The position numbers were made by a program, and so were the translations under genes. From Promethearchaeota archaeon (GTDB taxonomy: Archaea > Asgardarchaeota > Lokiarchaeia > Helarchaeales > RDOG01), in assembly GCA_011365055.1 (NCBI GenBank), contig RDOG01000003.1:308765-372764 (forward strand): a DNA stretch of 64,000 bases, written 5' to 3'. The notes under the pieces were generated by a model. That model was not told the origin of the DNA, did no database searches, and saw nothing but the letters and a program-made list of their open reading frames with translations. This document shows, in pieces, positions 9,339 through 17,296 of this stretch (its first letter is position 1; every line of letters starts with the position of its first letter).

Positions 9339-12154
9339 TCACCTTCCGTCGTTTTAGAACGTAATGCTTCTGATATTTGTTGTAAATCTATTTGTTTCTT
9401 CTCCTTACTGATTGTAAAACTTGATATTGTTCCATCTTTATCCACCTTTGAAATGGTCGTTCCTTTTGCTTGTTCCTCCAGTTCTTCAAAATATGATTTT
9501 ATTTTCGGTTTTTTTACGTCTGAAACTCCTCCTTCTTTCCATTCTTCAGCCATCTCTTGTTCTACTTGCGAAAAAGTAGGTCCATCTGTCTTTAAAAGCT
9601 CTTTTCTTATATATTTTACTTCTTCTGGTACAAAATCTGCTGCTGCCTCTCGTGCATTATCTTTTAATTCATATTGTACCTTGTGAAAGTCCTTAGGAAT
9701 GACATCTTCTGCATCTCTTATTGCATCCTCATCGAACTGATATTTTATTTTCTTTATTTCCTCAGGAATTACATCCGTAGCAACATCTCGAGCTGTATCA
9801 TTTAATTGATATTCTACTTTTTTAATTTGACTTTTATCAATTATTACAGAACCACTATTTTCCCACTTCTTTTTTAATTCATCATCAATTTTTTCATAAG
9901 TATAACCTGATTGTAGAATCGGTTTACCTTTTTTGATCTTACGTCGTTTAAATTCCTCTGGAATGATATCTTCTGCTTCCCTAATTTTTTGTCCTAAGTC
10001 TTCATCATAAACAAGCCTATTTTTTCTGTCATGTGCAAGAGACTTTAATAAATCATCGTCTTCCGCAACTAATTCTTCAGTAGTACCATATTTTAAAAAA
10101 CTAGGGGAATTAATCTTTTCTTTATAACGCTTGACATCCTTATATTCTTCAGGTATGATATCATCAGCTTGTCGTATGGCATCTTCATCAAATTCGTATC
10201 TAATTTTTTGTAAAGCTTCTGGCATGTAATCTTGAGCTGCATTTCTAATAACCTGCATGTCAACTTCTATTTTTTCTCTTTTCCTTTTTATTTCTTCCGG
10301 GATGAAATCTTCTGCAACGTCTCTAATTTTATCCATATCAACTTCTAACTGTCTTCTCTGAGCCTTTAATTCTTCTGGGATATAATCACGTGCTTCTTGT
10401 CTAATTTTTTCCATGTCGACTTCTAATTCTTTTTTTCGGAGCTTTAATTCTTCTGGAATATAATTATCTGCGGAATCTCTTATTTTTGCCATGTCAACTT
10501 CAAGCGTTCTTCTTTTAGCTTTTAATTCCTCTGGGACGTGATAATCTGCTTGTTGTCTAATGTTTTCCATGTCAACTTCTAACTGTTTTTTTCGTTTAGT
10601 ATATTCTTCAGGAGTATAATCACTTGCACTATCCCTGATTTTTTCCATATCAACCTCGATTTGCTTCCGTTTTTCAACTAAATCCTTTGGAACGTAATTA
10701 TCTGCACTATCCCTAATAACTTGCATGTCAACTTCGAGCTGTTTTCTTTTTTCTTTTAGATGATTAGGAACATAATCATGAGCACTATCCCTTATTTTAT
10801 CCATGTCAACTTCTAATTCTCTTCTTTTTTCTATCAGTTCCTTAGGAATATAATCATCTACACTCTCTCTAATCTTTTGCATGTCAACTTCTAATTGATC
10901 TCTTTTAGCTTTTAGATCTTTTGGAATATAATTATCAGCACTATTTCTTATGGACTCCATGTCAACTTCTAATTGTCTTCTTCTGGTTTTCAATTCTTCC
11001 GGAATCCAATCTTCTTGCGTATCACCTGGTCTCCAATCCTCAATTTCTCCCTTTTTTTTAGACTTTCTAAATGGCGCACTGGAAATTAAATCTGGAGCTG
11101 AATCTCGAATTGCTTGTTCATCAAATTCCATTTGTCTTCGTTTTTTAATACCCTCTGGAATATAATCTTCTTGATCTTGAGGCCCCCCTATTCCAAATGT
11201 CTTCATGCCGGCTGATTCTTTTTTTGGAGTTACATAACCGACCATGTCTGGAGCTGAATCCCGAATTGCTTGTTCATCAAATTCCATTTGTCTCCGTTTT
11301 TTAATACCCTCTGGAATATAGTTTTCTTGATCTTGAGGCCCCCCTATTCCAAATGTCTTCATGCCGGCTGATTCTTTTTTTGGAGTTACATAACCGACTA
11401 TGTCTGGAGCTGAATCTCGAATTGCCTGTTCATCAAATTGTAAATTTCTTCTTTTTTTAACACCTTCCGGAACATAATCTTGCTGATCTTGTGGTCCTCC
11501 AAGACTTGAGGATTGTATTTTTTTCGTTCTGCCAGTTTCTGGTATGTATCCAACCAAATCAGGAGCTGAATCTCGAATAGCTTGCTCGTCAATTTCTAAG
11601 CTACTCTTTTTTGGTATTGTATCAGGAACGTATCCAACTACATCAGGAGTTGCATTACGAATCGCGTGCTCATCATATATTTTTTGACCATTTCTGCTCC
11701 AATCTTGGTATTCTTCTTTTTGATTAAGCAATTCACCTTGATTTAGAACCTCTTCTAATAATTCTGGCTGCTGAATTAACTCTTGTTCTTGCTGTAATAA
11801 ATTAATATTTGGATTTATTGGTTCTTGAGATTGAGTTTTCCGAACTTTAAGAGTCTCTGCTGTACTCGCTAGATCTATTAATTCATCTAATGCGCCTGAA
11901 ATTTTTTCAATTCCTTCTTCAGTCTTTGGTATATCAAATTGATAAACTTGTTCACCTGCTATATCTTGAATAGATTGTTGTTCTTGATATTGTACTGAGG
12001 GTGTTTGACCTTGACTCATTTGAATTTGACAATTATAACAACAACCATTAGTTTGATAATAACACGACGTGCAAAGAAATGCGCCACAATGCTCACAACT
12101 ATAGTCTCTCACTGAACTTGGAACTTCATTTCCGCAATAATTACATTTCGGCAA
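9191..12154 (-). CDS. Zinc-finger protein with about 20 DMxxIRxxAxxYxPxxL repeats
   Basis: A 987-residue protein of unknown function. It opens with a double zinc-finger (residues 4-45: CNYCG, CEHCG, CTSC, CYNCQ), similar to B-box/AN1-like treble clefs. An acidic Gln-rich linker reaches about residue 165. Then comes a long array of related repeats: early copies of about 45-52 residues (DEQAIRDSAPD ... YIPEGIKKRR), ten copies of exactly 26 residues (DMxxIRxxAxxYxPEELKxKRxxLEV), then divergent longer copies (DEDAIRDAEDVIPKDF). High charge and helix-forming heptads suggest an extended helical rod or scaffold. There is no signal peptide or membrane segment. The start is set by the zinc finger. The C-terminus is probably frameshifted (see 9027-9338). 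It may be a binding platform or structural protein; no specific function can be assigned. Confidence 0.8.
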   Translation of the reverse strand: MPKCNYCGNEVPSSVRDYSCEHCGAFLCTSCYYQTNGCCYNCQIQMSQGQTPSVQYQEQQSIQDIAGEQVYQFDIPKTEEGIEKISGALDELIDLASTAETLKVRKTQSQEPINPNINLLQQEQELIQQPELLEEVLNQGELLNQKEEYQDWSRNGQKIYDEHAIRNATPDVVGYVPDTIPKKSSLEIDEQAIRDSAPDLVGYIPETGRTKKIQSSSLGGPQDQQDYVPEGVKKRRNLQFDEQAIRDSAPDIVGYVTPKKESAGMKTFGIGGPQDQENYIPEGIKKRRQMEFDEQAIRDSAPDMVGYVTPKKESAGMKTFGIGGPQDQEDYIPEGIKKRRQMEFDEQAIRDSAPDLISSAPFRKSKKKGEIEDWRPGDTQEDWIPEELKTRRRQLEVDMESIRNSADNYIPKDLKAKRDQLEVDMQKIRESVDDYIPKELIEKRRELEVDMDKIRDSAHDYVPNHLKEKRKQLEVDMQVIRDSADNYVPKDLVEKRKQIEVDMEKIRDSASDYTPEEYTKRKKQLEVDMENIRQQADYHVPEELKAKRRTLEVDMAKIRDSADNYIPEELKLRKKELEVDMEKIRQEARDYIPEELKAQRRQLEVDMDKIRDVAEDFIPEEIKRKREKIEVDMQVIRNAAQDYMPEALQKIRYEFDEDAIRQADDIIPEEYKDVKRYKEKINSPSFLKYGTTEELVAEDDDLLKSLAHDRKNRLVYDEDLGQKIREAEDIIPEEFKRRKIKKGKPILQSGYTYEKIDDELKKKWENSGSVIIDKSQIKKVEYQLNDTARDVATDVIPEEIKKIKYQFDEDAIRDAEDVIPKDFHKVQYELKDNAREAAADFVPEEVKYIRKELLKTDGPTFSQVEQEMAEEWKEGGVSDVKKPKIKSYFEELEEQAKGTTISKVDKDGTISSFTISKEKKQIDLQQISEALRSKTTEGEDLLTSKPFPGRTKVEEQNRKVDQLEIFMFLTFLGKLLFHPTIIKEKLL
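10184..10963 (-). repeat. Ten tandem 78-bp (26-codon) units
   Basis: Ten consecutive units with exact 78-bp spacing; the motif complementary to GACATG recurs at 10963, 10885, 10807 and so on down to 10261. Units differ from each other at most third positions and many residues, so the array is old and under purifying selection for the pattern DM..IR..A..Y.P..L..KR..LEV rather than recently amplified. Confidence 0.9.
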
Positions 12155-12434
12155 TTCAACTAGCTCCTATCTAATGAAATTTTATTAAATTAAAATTTAA
12201 TTTGTCAAATACTAGGTAATATTAGGGTTTTTAAGCTTGAAATTTTTTACCTATAAATTAATCTTTTAATTAAGCAATTAGTTATATTTTAATGACAATG
12301 TAAAAATTTTTGTCGAAGTTTAAAAATAACACAATTTAATAAATAACAAACGATTATTGTATTGAAATTGAATATAAATAAAAAGAGTCATTAAAATAAA
12401 ATAGGGATAGAAAATAGAATTTTGGAATGGTTAA

Positions 12435-13142
12435 ATGCTACACGAATTAATTTTTCTAGAAAAAATCATTAGTGGTGTTGATGCCCGACGCATTATATTA
12501 CAGACCTTGCTAGAAGGTCCAAAGACTGGAAGAGAGTTACGCTGGGCGTTGGCTGATGGATTTGACAGAAGAATTGATGGTGTATCTGATGCCTTGTTAT
12601 ATTTTAACCTCCAATATTTAGAAAATTATAACGTGATTTCTCGTAAAAAAGAGTGGAAATCTAAATACGCTCGAATTAGGCCTGAATACGTTCAATTAGT
12701 GCGAAGATACTTTCATATTAACCCTCCAATTTGTATAGTTGGTGCTCTTGACAATGATTCAACTCACGTTAGGGATGTTCGTATGAAATTGCGAGTTGAA
12801 CAAAAAAATATGCCCCTTCCTAAAAGATACGAATTTATTGTCGATAAAAACCTAAAAAACAAATTTTCTCCACTATTTGAAAGTGTCACGTTTAAATTTC
12901 TTGACCATGAAATATTTCATAATAATGTTAATTTTATTTATGACTTTGTAAAAACAGAAATTATCATTTATAAAAAGGGTTCTGATTCAAGCTCAGCTAA
13001 AACCTTGATAGAAGAATGTGAACCTATTATTGATGTAACTTGTGGTTCAAAAAGTGCCATATTGGCACTTCAAAAAATTGCCCATAAATATAACCTAAGA
13101 TGTTTCTACATCGACCAAGAAGAGCAAATAGTCTGGATTTAA
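12435..13142 (+). CDS. Winged-helix regulator with CARF-like C-terminal domain
   Basis: A 235-residue protein. The N-terminal 80 residues are a winged helix (DARRIILQTLLEGPKTGRELRWAL ... LQYLENYNVISRK), as in archaeal transcription regulators. The C-terminal half is alpha/beta and ends with IIDVTCGSKSAILALQ followed by YNLRCFYID (about residues 198-225). The D-x-T-x-G-[ST]-K pattern with a following helix and strand is the signature of CARF-type domains that bind cyclic oligonucleotides. Known Csa3 regulators carry the CARF first and the winged helix last, so the order here is reversed. No CRISPR locus lies nearby. The DNA-binding assignment is fairly secure; the ligand is inference. Confidence 0.7.
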   Translation: MLHELIFLEKIISGVDARRIILQTLLEGPKTGRELRWALADGFDRRIDGVSDALLYFNLQYLENYNVISRKKEWKSKYARIRPEYVQLVRRYFHINPPICIVGALDNDSTHVRDVRMKLRVEQKNMPLPKRYEFIVDKNLKNKFSPLFESVTFKFLDHEIFHNNVNFIYDFVKTEIIIYKKGSDSSSAKTLIEECEPIIDVTCGSKSAILALQKIAHKYNLRCFYIDQEEQIVWI

Positions 13143-13240
13143 GTTAATTTTTACATTTTAGAAGAAATAAAAATTTAAAAATAAAAAAGTAAGTATTTTT
13201 ACGATTTTTCTAAAATTAAATCAGATAATTTTTTGAAAAA

Positions 13241-13375
13241 ATGATTTTATATTGTGAAGTCATTATGAATAGTGACTTACCTAAACACTTGCTGCAAAAA
13301 ATGATTGAAGATGAAGATTTGTATTTTGATCTGAGGCTAATAGCTAGAATGAAGTTGAAAAAATCAAGTAAATAG
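13241..13375 (+). CDS. Possible 44-residue small protein
   Basis: Short open frame from ATG 13241 to TAG 13375. The product is acidic in the middle and basic at the end (ends ARMKLKKSSK). A second ATG nine codons in gives a 36-residue form. There is no motif. It lies in a 300-bp gap and has helix-forming composition, but coding status is uncertain. Confidence 0.3.
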   Translation: MILYCEVIMNSDLPKHLLQKMIEDEDLYFDLRLIARMKLKKSSK

Positions 13376-13438
13376 TATAATTTTCAAATGCAAATTATCT
13401 CATTGATTAAAATAAAAAAAAGGATAAGTTTGGAATTA

Positions 13439-13715
13439 ATGGTTCAAAATTCCTAATAGCATAATATATGATGAAGATGCGAAGAATGAGGTCTCCCCAA
13501 ATAGTGCGGTAGCCATTGAATGTGGTCCAAAGGACTTTGAAGGACTATTAAAAAATGAAGGATTTGGTCCATTATTAGACGAAGCAAGAAGGGAGCTAGG
13601 AAATAGCAAACCTAGAATCGGACGTTATATTGCAAAAAAAATTATCGAAGAGGGAAAAGATATCTCGAAAACTATTAATAGCGCTATAGATTCGGTCATA
13701 AAACTCGTTTCTTAG
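13439..13715 (+). pseudogene. Small (about 90-residue) gene with a one-base frame break after the start
   Basis: The frame ending at TAG 13713-13715 codes for a clearly protein-like sequence (KIPNSIIYDEDAKNE ... VAIECGPKDFEGLLKNEG ... RYIAKKIIEEGKDISKTI), but it has no ATG, GTG or TTG after the TAA at 13437. The only nearby start, ATG 13439, is one base out of phase and stops after five codons. Skipping one base at about 13445 would give MVKIPNSIIYDED and a 90-residue helical protein. A T-rich tract just after the stop looks like an archaeal terminator, which supports expression. I do not recognise the family. It is either a recent frameshift, a sequencing error or a non-canonical start. Confidence 0.5.
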
Positions 13716-13716
13716 A

Positions 13717-13742
13717 TTTTTCTATTTTTTTTTCATTTTTTT
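13717..13742 (+). terminator. T-rich archaeal terminator candidate
   Basis: Three runs of T (5, 9 and 7 long) lie immediately downstream of the stop at 13715, the usual form of an archaeal intrinsic terminator on the plus strand. No hairpin is needed or seen. Confidence 0.5.
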
Positions 13743-14100
13743 GGGTAGCAAAGTTAAGTGGTAGATCTTATCTCTTTTTCCATTTATTAATACACTTGTA
13801 TGATATTAGAACGTATATAAATAAATTTTCGAATGGCATCTTCCAGATTTTTGACATTCATTATTTCCTGCTATCATTCCATAAAAAATTAGATCTCTTG
13901 CTACTGATATTCGGGAATAATTTCAATATCAATGAATTTCAAAGTCAAGACATTGTTCATTGATCCTTATTATCAAGATAAAGTTTGGAAGGATGCTTGA
14001 TATCATCTCTTTTATTTTCCCTTAGGTACCTGAATCACGGATGACATGCTTCCCAAGTACATTATCACCTTTATAAGTCAATGGGTTGAAAGTAGGCTGT
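13743..14100. other. Intergenic region without recognisable gene
   Basis: I find no convincing ORF on either strand in these 358 bases. It contains scattered short frames with stops and no tRNA-like or strong palindromic element. It may be the remnant of a lost gene. Confidence 0.4.
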
Positions 14101-14128
14101 CATAACATTTATATCATAACATTTATAT
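14101..14128 (+). repeat. Perfect 14-bp tandem duplication before an ATG
   Basis: The 14-mer cataacatttatat occurs twice back to back and ends directly at the ATG at 14129. Each copy contains a TATA-like TTTATAT. If this is the promoter, transcription would begin about 25 bases further on, and translation would start at the in-frame ATG at 14186 rather than at 14129. Confidence 0.6.
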
Positions 14129-14422
14129 ATGAAACAATTTACTTGGTGGGCTCAAAAACGGAGGTCATTATTCATAACAGAATTAATGGGATTATTTCGC
14201 AATGCATTACTTGGAATCATCATGCTGGTTAGTGGTCTTGGATGTATTTGTTGGATCGGAACGTGGTCAGTAGCATGGACTTGGGAACTCACCAACATGT
14301 TCTATAATTCCGCTCTTGCAAGCTTGATCGCTACATCGTTAAGCGTGGTGCTCAATCCTTTTGCCATCATTTTAGGTCTATCTATCTTGTACGTGCGATA
14401 CCAATGTGCACTGGAATCCTAG
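14129..14422 (+). CDS. Small membrane protein, two transmembrane helices
   Basis: Hypothetical protein of 97 residues with two hydrophobic helices: about 20-50 (LLGIIMLVSGLGCICWIG) and about 64-92 (ALASLIATSLSVVLNPFAIILG). The N-terminus is basic and aromatic. The TATA-bearing tandem repeat lies right against the first ATG, so the ATG at 14186 (MGLFRNALLG) may be the true start, which keeps both helices. There is no motif to suggest a function. Codon style is like the giant gene. Confidence 0.5.
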   Translation: MKQFTWWAQKRRSLFITELMGLFRNALLGIIMLVSGLGCICWIGTWSVAWTWELTNMFYNSALASLIATSLSVVLNPFAIILGLSILYVRYQCALES

Positions 14423-14652
14423 GATGATACATGAATTTAAATATGATATTAATAAAATTTTATTGGGAATACGTGGGTCTTGCATGGTGAACGTCTTGCC
14501 GACTTATTTTTCAGAATTTCCCTCTTCCTCTCCTATATATTCCCTCTTGACGGTAAGACCATTAAAATGCAGGATCTTGTTAAATAAACCAAAAACCAAG
14601 AAGTGCAAATGTTTTTAAGTATTAATCAAAAAAAATTAAAATATATCAAAAA

Positions 14653-15720
14653 GTGATAGAAGGGAATTATTTGGTAGATGATGATACGATAGATGACTTA
14701 GAAAGAGAAGTAGAATATGTAAAGGATGAAATAGATGATTTATCAAGAGAAATTCAAGATTTGGAAAAAAATTTTTCAAATTTTAAATCAAAATTTAATT
14801 TAGAAAGAGATTTTCAAAATTATTTAATTCCATTTTCTTATGAAAAACATATGGGAAATTTCATCACTGAAATAAATCAATCACGACATTTTTCAAATTA
14901 CGAAGAAACAATTCTAAATTATCAGAAATTAAAGAAATCGCTTAAGATTTCAAAAGATATTCCTTTCTTAATAACAAAAAAATATTTTCAAAATCAAAAA
15001 GAAATTCTAAAGATCCGAAATTCAAAATTTCTTAAAAATTCAATCGAATTTTATAAACAAGCAGAAAATGTATCTGATGAATTAAAACCTATTTTCTATT
15101 ATTATTCTTCTTCTCAATTATTTGCCTTTCTCATCAATTCATTGTTATACTATAATAATCCTCAATTAACTCATGGCATTAAAACCAAAAAAATGTATGA
15201 TGCTCATAAAGTTGCTGTGAAATTTGAACCTGTTGGATTTTTCCAGCGAATAGTTGACTTTCTCACAATTTTTGGAGCTCCATCTTGTTTTAGCATACCA
15301 AAGTCATTTACCTTAGAAAACCAAAAAAAATATACAAAAATCGAAAATAATAAGACAAAAGTTTTAGCAGATAATAAGAAAGGTTTAATTCCATACACCA
15401 CAGGAATTGAAATATCTATGGCAGATTTAATTGAATTTAAACCATTTAAATCAAATTATTCATTTCTACAATATCCAAGCTATGGTTCAATTAAATTTTC
15501 TGAGGTTAATAATTTACTGAGAAATTATATTATTCTTTTTTTAGCATCAAATTTATCTAGATATCAGCCAAATACTTGGGAAGTAATTTTACTAGGAAAA
15601 GAAACTGATTTAATAATAAAAATTAAAGAAATCTACATGTCGTTTGGTTCTTTTTATGAATTTGTTTTAAAAATTCTGAAATTAATTAAGGAATTATTAC
15701 CATATAAACTCTTATTTTAA
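14653..15720 (+). CDS. YaaC-like protein with N-terminal coiled coil
   Basis: A 355-residue protein with a GTG start. Residues 8-55 form an acidic coiled coil (DDLEREVEYVKDEIDDLSRE). The rest resembles the YaaC family: the helix IFYYYSSSQLFAFLINSLLY followed by HGIKTKKM (about 155-185), and a C-terminal FLASNLSRYQPNTWEV (about 299-314), where YaaC proteins have a similar RY.P..W block. YaaC is a protein of unknown function, sometimes found in defence-like contexts. The coding DNA is very AT-rich compared with its neighbours, which may indicate transfer. The family call is by pattern only. Confidence 0.6.
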   Translation: MIEGNYLVDDDTIDDLEREVEYVKDEIDDLSREIQDLEKNFSNFKSKFNLERDFQNYLIPFSYEKHMGNFITEINQSRHFSNYEETILNYQKLKKSLKISKDIPFLITKKYFQNQKEILKIRNSKFLKNSIEFYKQAENVSDELKPIFYYYSSSQLFAFLINSLLYYNNPQLTHGIKTKKMYDAHKVAVKFEPVGFFQRIVDFLTIFGAPSCFSIPKSFTLENQKKYTKIENNKTKVLADNKKGLIPYTTGIEISMADLIEFKPFKSNYSFLQYPSYGSIKFSEVNNLLRNYIILFLASNLSRYQPNTWEVILLGKETDLIIKIKEIYMSFGSFYEFVLKILKLIKELLPYKLLF

Positions 15721-15762
15721 AAATATATTAATTATTTTTAATACCTATAAAACTAAGATAAA

Positions 15763-15770
15763 TTTAAATA
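15763..15770 (+). promoter_or_regulatory. TATA box for the candidate ncRNA
   Basis: TTTAAATA preceded by purine-rich ataa (a possible BRE). The expected start about 25-30 bases downstream of its centre falls at 15792-15798, exactly where the folded RNA candidate begins. Confidence 0.55.
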
Positions 15771-15797
15771 GTTCCTTAATCACAACAATAATTAAGA

Positions 15798-15898
15798 GGA
15801 AGATCTTGGGAGTTGAGAGATCGCTAGGTTGGCTCCATTATGGATGCCCAAATGGTCAGATCTCTCAATTACACCCAGTATTCACTTCTTCCAGTTTT
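15798..15898 (+). ncRNA. Candidate structured non-coding RNA, about 100 nt
   Basis: This segment folds into one long rod with nested complementary arms. The closing stem is GGAAGA (15798-15803) with TCTTCC (15887-15892). Next is CTTGGG (15805-15810) with CCCAG (15874-15878), one bulge. Then agTTGAGAGATC (15811-15822) pairs with GATCTCTCAAtt (15859-15870), 12 pairs including a perfect 10-bp inverted repeat and one GU. The apical arm is TTGG/CCAA enclosing TCCAT-T-ATGGA (15829-15850). It has no anticodon or T-loop, so it is not a tRNA, and no long ORF. A TATA box sits at the right distance upstream and a TTTTAT follows. It could be an independent small RNA or a structured leader of the 80-residue gene that starts at 15959. 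Confidence 0.55.
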
Positions 15899-15958
15899 AT
15901 ATTGGAGCAATACTTCCTTATAAAAACCCTATATGGTAAATACTCAAAGATGTAAATT

Positions 15959-16201
15959 ATGGATGACTTCATCTTGAAATTGGAAAAAGAAATATCCTTA
16001 TGGTCAGACTTTCGCAGGGCTTTACGGGGAGAGGATCGGAAGTACTTTGATCACGTCGTGGATTTGATGCGATGCCATCCCAAAGCGATCCAGAACAAAG
16101 ATCATCCGTTATTAATGCCTGCATTGTTTATGAGCGTGTTGCTTGAGCAAGAGAGACAATTAGAATATATTGAAAAAAAAAAAGAATTTAACTATAAATA
16201 A
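15959..16201 (+). CDS. Small helical protein, FRRALR motif
   Basis: An 80-residue all-helical protein: DDFILKLEKEISLWSDFRRAL, EDRKYFDHVVDLMR, then DHPLLMPALFMSVLLEQERQ. The pattern W..FRRALR.ED...FD....... LLE.(E)R is one I associate with small conserved archaeal proteins of unknown function, including haloarchaeal ones; the match is from memory and needs a search. It starts at ATG 15959 about 60 bases after the ncRNA candidate and ends 20 bases before the HNH gene, so it may share a transcript with it. Confidence 0.65.
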   Translation: MDDFILKLEKEISLWSDFRRALRGEDRKYFDHVVDLMRCHPKAIQNKDHPLLMPALFMSVLLEQERQLEYIEKKKEFNYK

Positions 16202-16221
16202 AATAGTGGGAAGAGATAAGA

Positions 16222-16893
16222 ATGCCTGAAAATAATAGCTATGAGCAGAACAAAATTAAATGTCTTCTTTGGTGTTCCCGTCATTGTTGTCTTTGCGATA
16301 GACAATGTGATATAGATATTAACGTTCATCATCTTATACAAAAAAGTAAAGGTGGAAATGATGATATAGAAAATCTAATGCCTTTGTGTTTAAACTGTCA
16401 TTCAAAAATAAACAGCTATAACAAAGATCATCCTATTGGCAATAAATATAATATTGAGGAATTAAAAACCAGAAGAGAACAAATTTATGAAAAATACACA
16501 CATCATTTGGTACCTCCAATAGATTATAAAATAGATGGAAAAGGAAGGATATTTCCAGATATTGGATTTACAATTCAGCATCTTAGTGATTGGCATCCTG
16601 TTCATGTAAGAACTGTTATTCGTGTATATTTGGGGGGAAAGGAAATAAAATTTGATGATCCAAGTAAATTATATATTGGAGAAGAAGTCTGGATCCTTAA
16701 TCCGCGGAGAATTATATTAGGCCATTTTAGACTGTCTGATGAGGTGATCGAAAGCAGTGACCGACTAAAAATAATGGTCTGGGCTGAATTAATAGATGAA
16801 TATGGAAGACTACATAAGTATTTACCTGAAGGTTATGTTTTTGAAAGAATAAAAAAATATTGGTTTTTAGAACCTCATGAAGCGATTAAATAG
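16222..16893 (+). CDS. HNH endonuclease-domain protein
   Basis: A 223-residue protein with an N-terminal HNH nuclease module: CCLCDRQC, then VHHLI (H36-H37), ENLMPLC (N51), LNCH (H60). The Cys pairs C22/C25 and C56/C59 would bind the structural zinc, and the catalytic His/Asn/His set is complete. The C-terminal 130 residues are a beta-rich domain of unknown role (RIFPDIGFTIQHLSDWHPVHV ... IGEEVWILNPRRIILGHF), which could bind DNA or another protein. It begins 20 bases after the small helical gene. HNH proteins cover restriction, defence and mobile-element roles, and the context does not decide between them. Confidence 0.8.
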   Translation: MPENNSYEQNKIKCLLWCSRHCCLCDRQCDIDINVHHLIQKSKGGNDDIENLMPLCLNCHSKINSYNKDHPIGNKYNIEELKTRREQIYEKYTHHLVPPIDYKIDGKGRIFPDIGFTIQHLSDWHPVHVRTVIRVYLGGKEIKFDDPSKLYIGEEVWILNPRRIILGHFRLSDEVIESSDRLKIMVWAELIDEYGRLHKYLPEGYVFERIKKYWFLEPHEAIK

Positions 16894-16909
16894 GTGAACA
16901 TGGAAGTAA

Positions 16910-17221
16910 TATTTTGAAAGAAAAGGGTATAAAATAATCAATTTTATTAATGAATTACGAATAAATGATTTTTTTTTACCTTCACTAAAAATAGATTATA
17001 CTTTAAGAAATTTACATTAATGGAGGCTCACCTAACCCGATTACATTACTTTTCATTCACATTTTATTCGAGGTTATTTTGATATTAATAGTATCATTAC
17101 TTGGGACATAATCATTACATCTGAATCTGAGGATTTTATATGTGGTCTTTCAAGACGTTGCCCGAAGAAAGAATGGTATATTATGATATGGTATAGATGG
17201 ATTTATTATTTCGGGAAATAG
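16910..17221 (+). pseudogene. Decayed LAGLIDADG homing endonuclease (remnant)
   Basis: Two short coding-like pieces in this stretch lack starts. The first (16910-17020) reads GYKIINFINELRIN then FLPSLKIDY and stops. The second (about 17036-17221) reads HFIRGYFDINSIITWDII then ITSESEDFICGL. HFIRGYFD followed by a strand and S.s..Fi..L is the pattern at the LAGLIDADG helix of homing endonucleases, here with the second acidic/glycine part (usually GDG) replaced. Several stops and the lack of any start codon indicate a dead element. Confidence 0.4.
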
Positions 17222-17296
17222 AACATTAAAAAGATTTATTAAATTCATTTATAATGGATCGAATTGAAGTATTCGAGATAAGGAAAAGTACATGAA

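Noticed and set aside
9453..9686. Plus-strand ORFs antisense to the repeat protein (also 10950-11165)
   Set aside because: Shadow frames of the minus-strand repeats; Ser/Phe-rich compositions reflect the complementary Lys/Glu codons.
10184..10963. 78-bp periodic array considered as a CRISPR
   Set aside because: Units are protein-coding, with no conserved repeat plus unique spacer structure; period and variation follow codons.
14406..14618. 70-residue ORF overlapping the end of the small membrane protein gene
   Set aside because: No SD, no motif, unusual composition (Cys/Lys-rich end) and overlap with a better frame; probably chance.
15798..15898. tRNA or 5S rRNA explanation for the folded segment
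   Set aside because: No T-loop, anticodon stem or CCA-adjacent acceptor, and the fold is one rod, not a cloverleaf.
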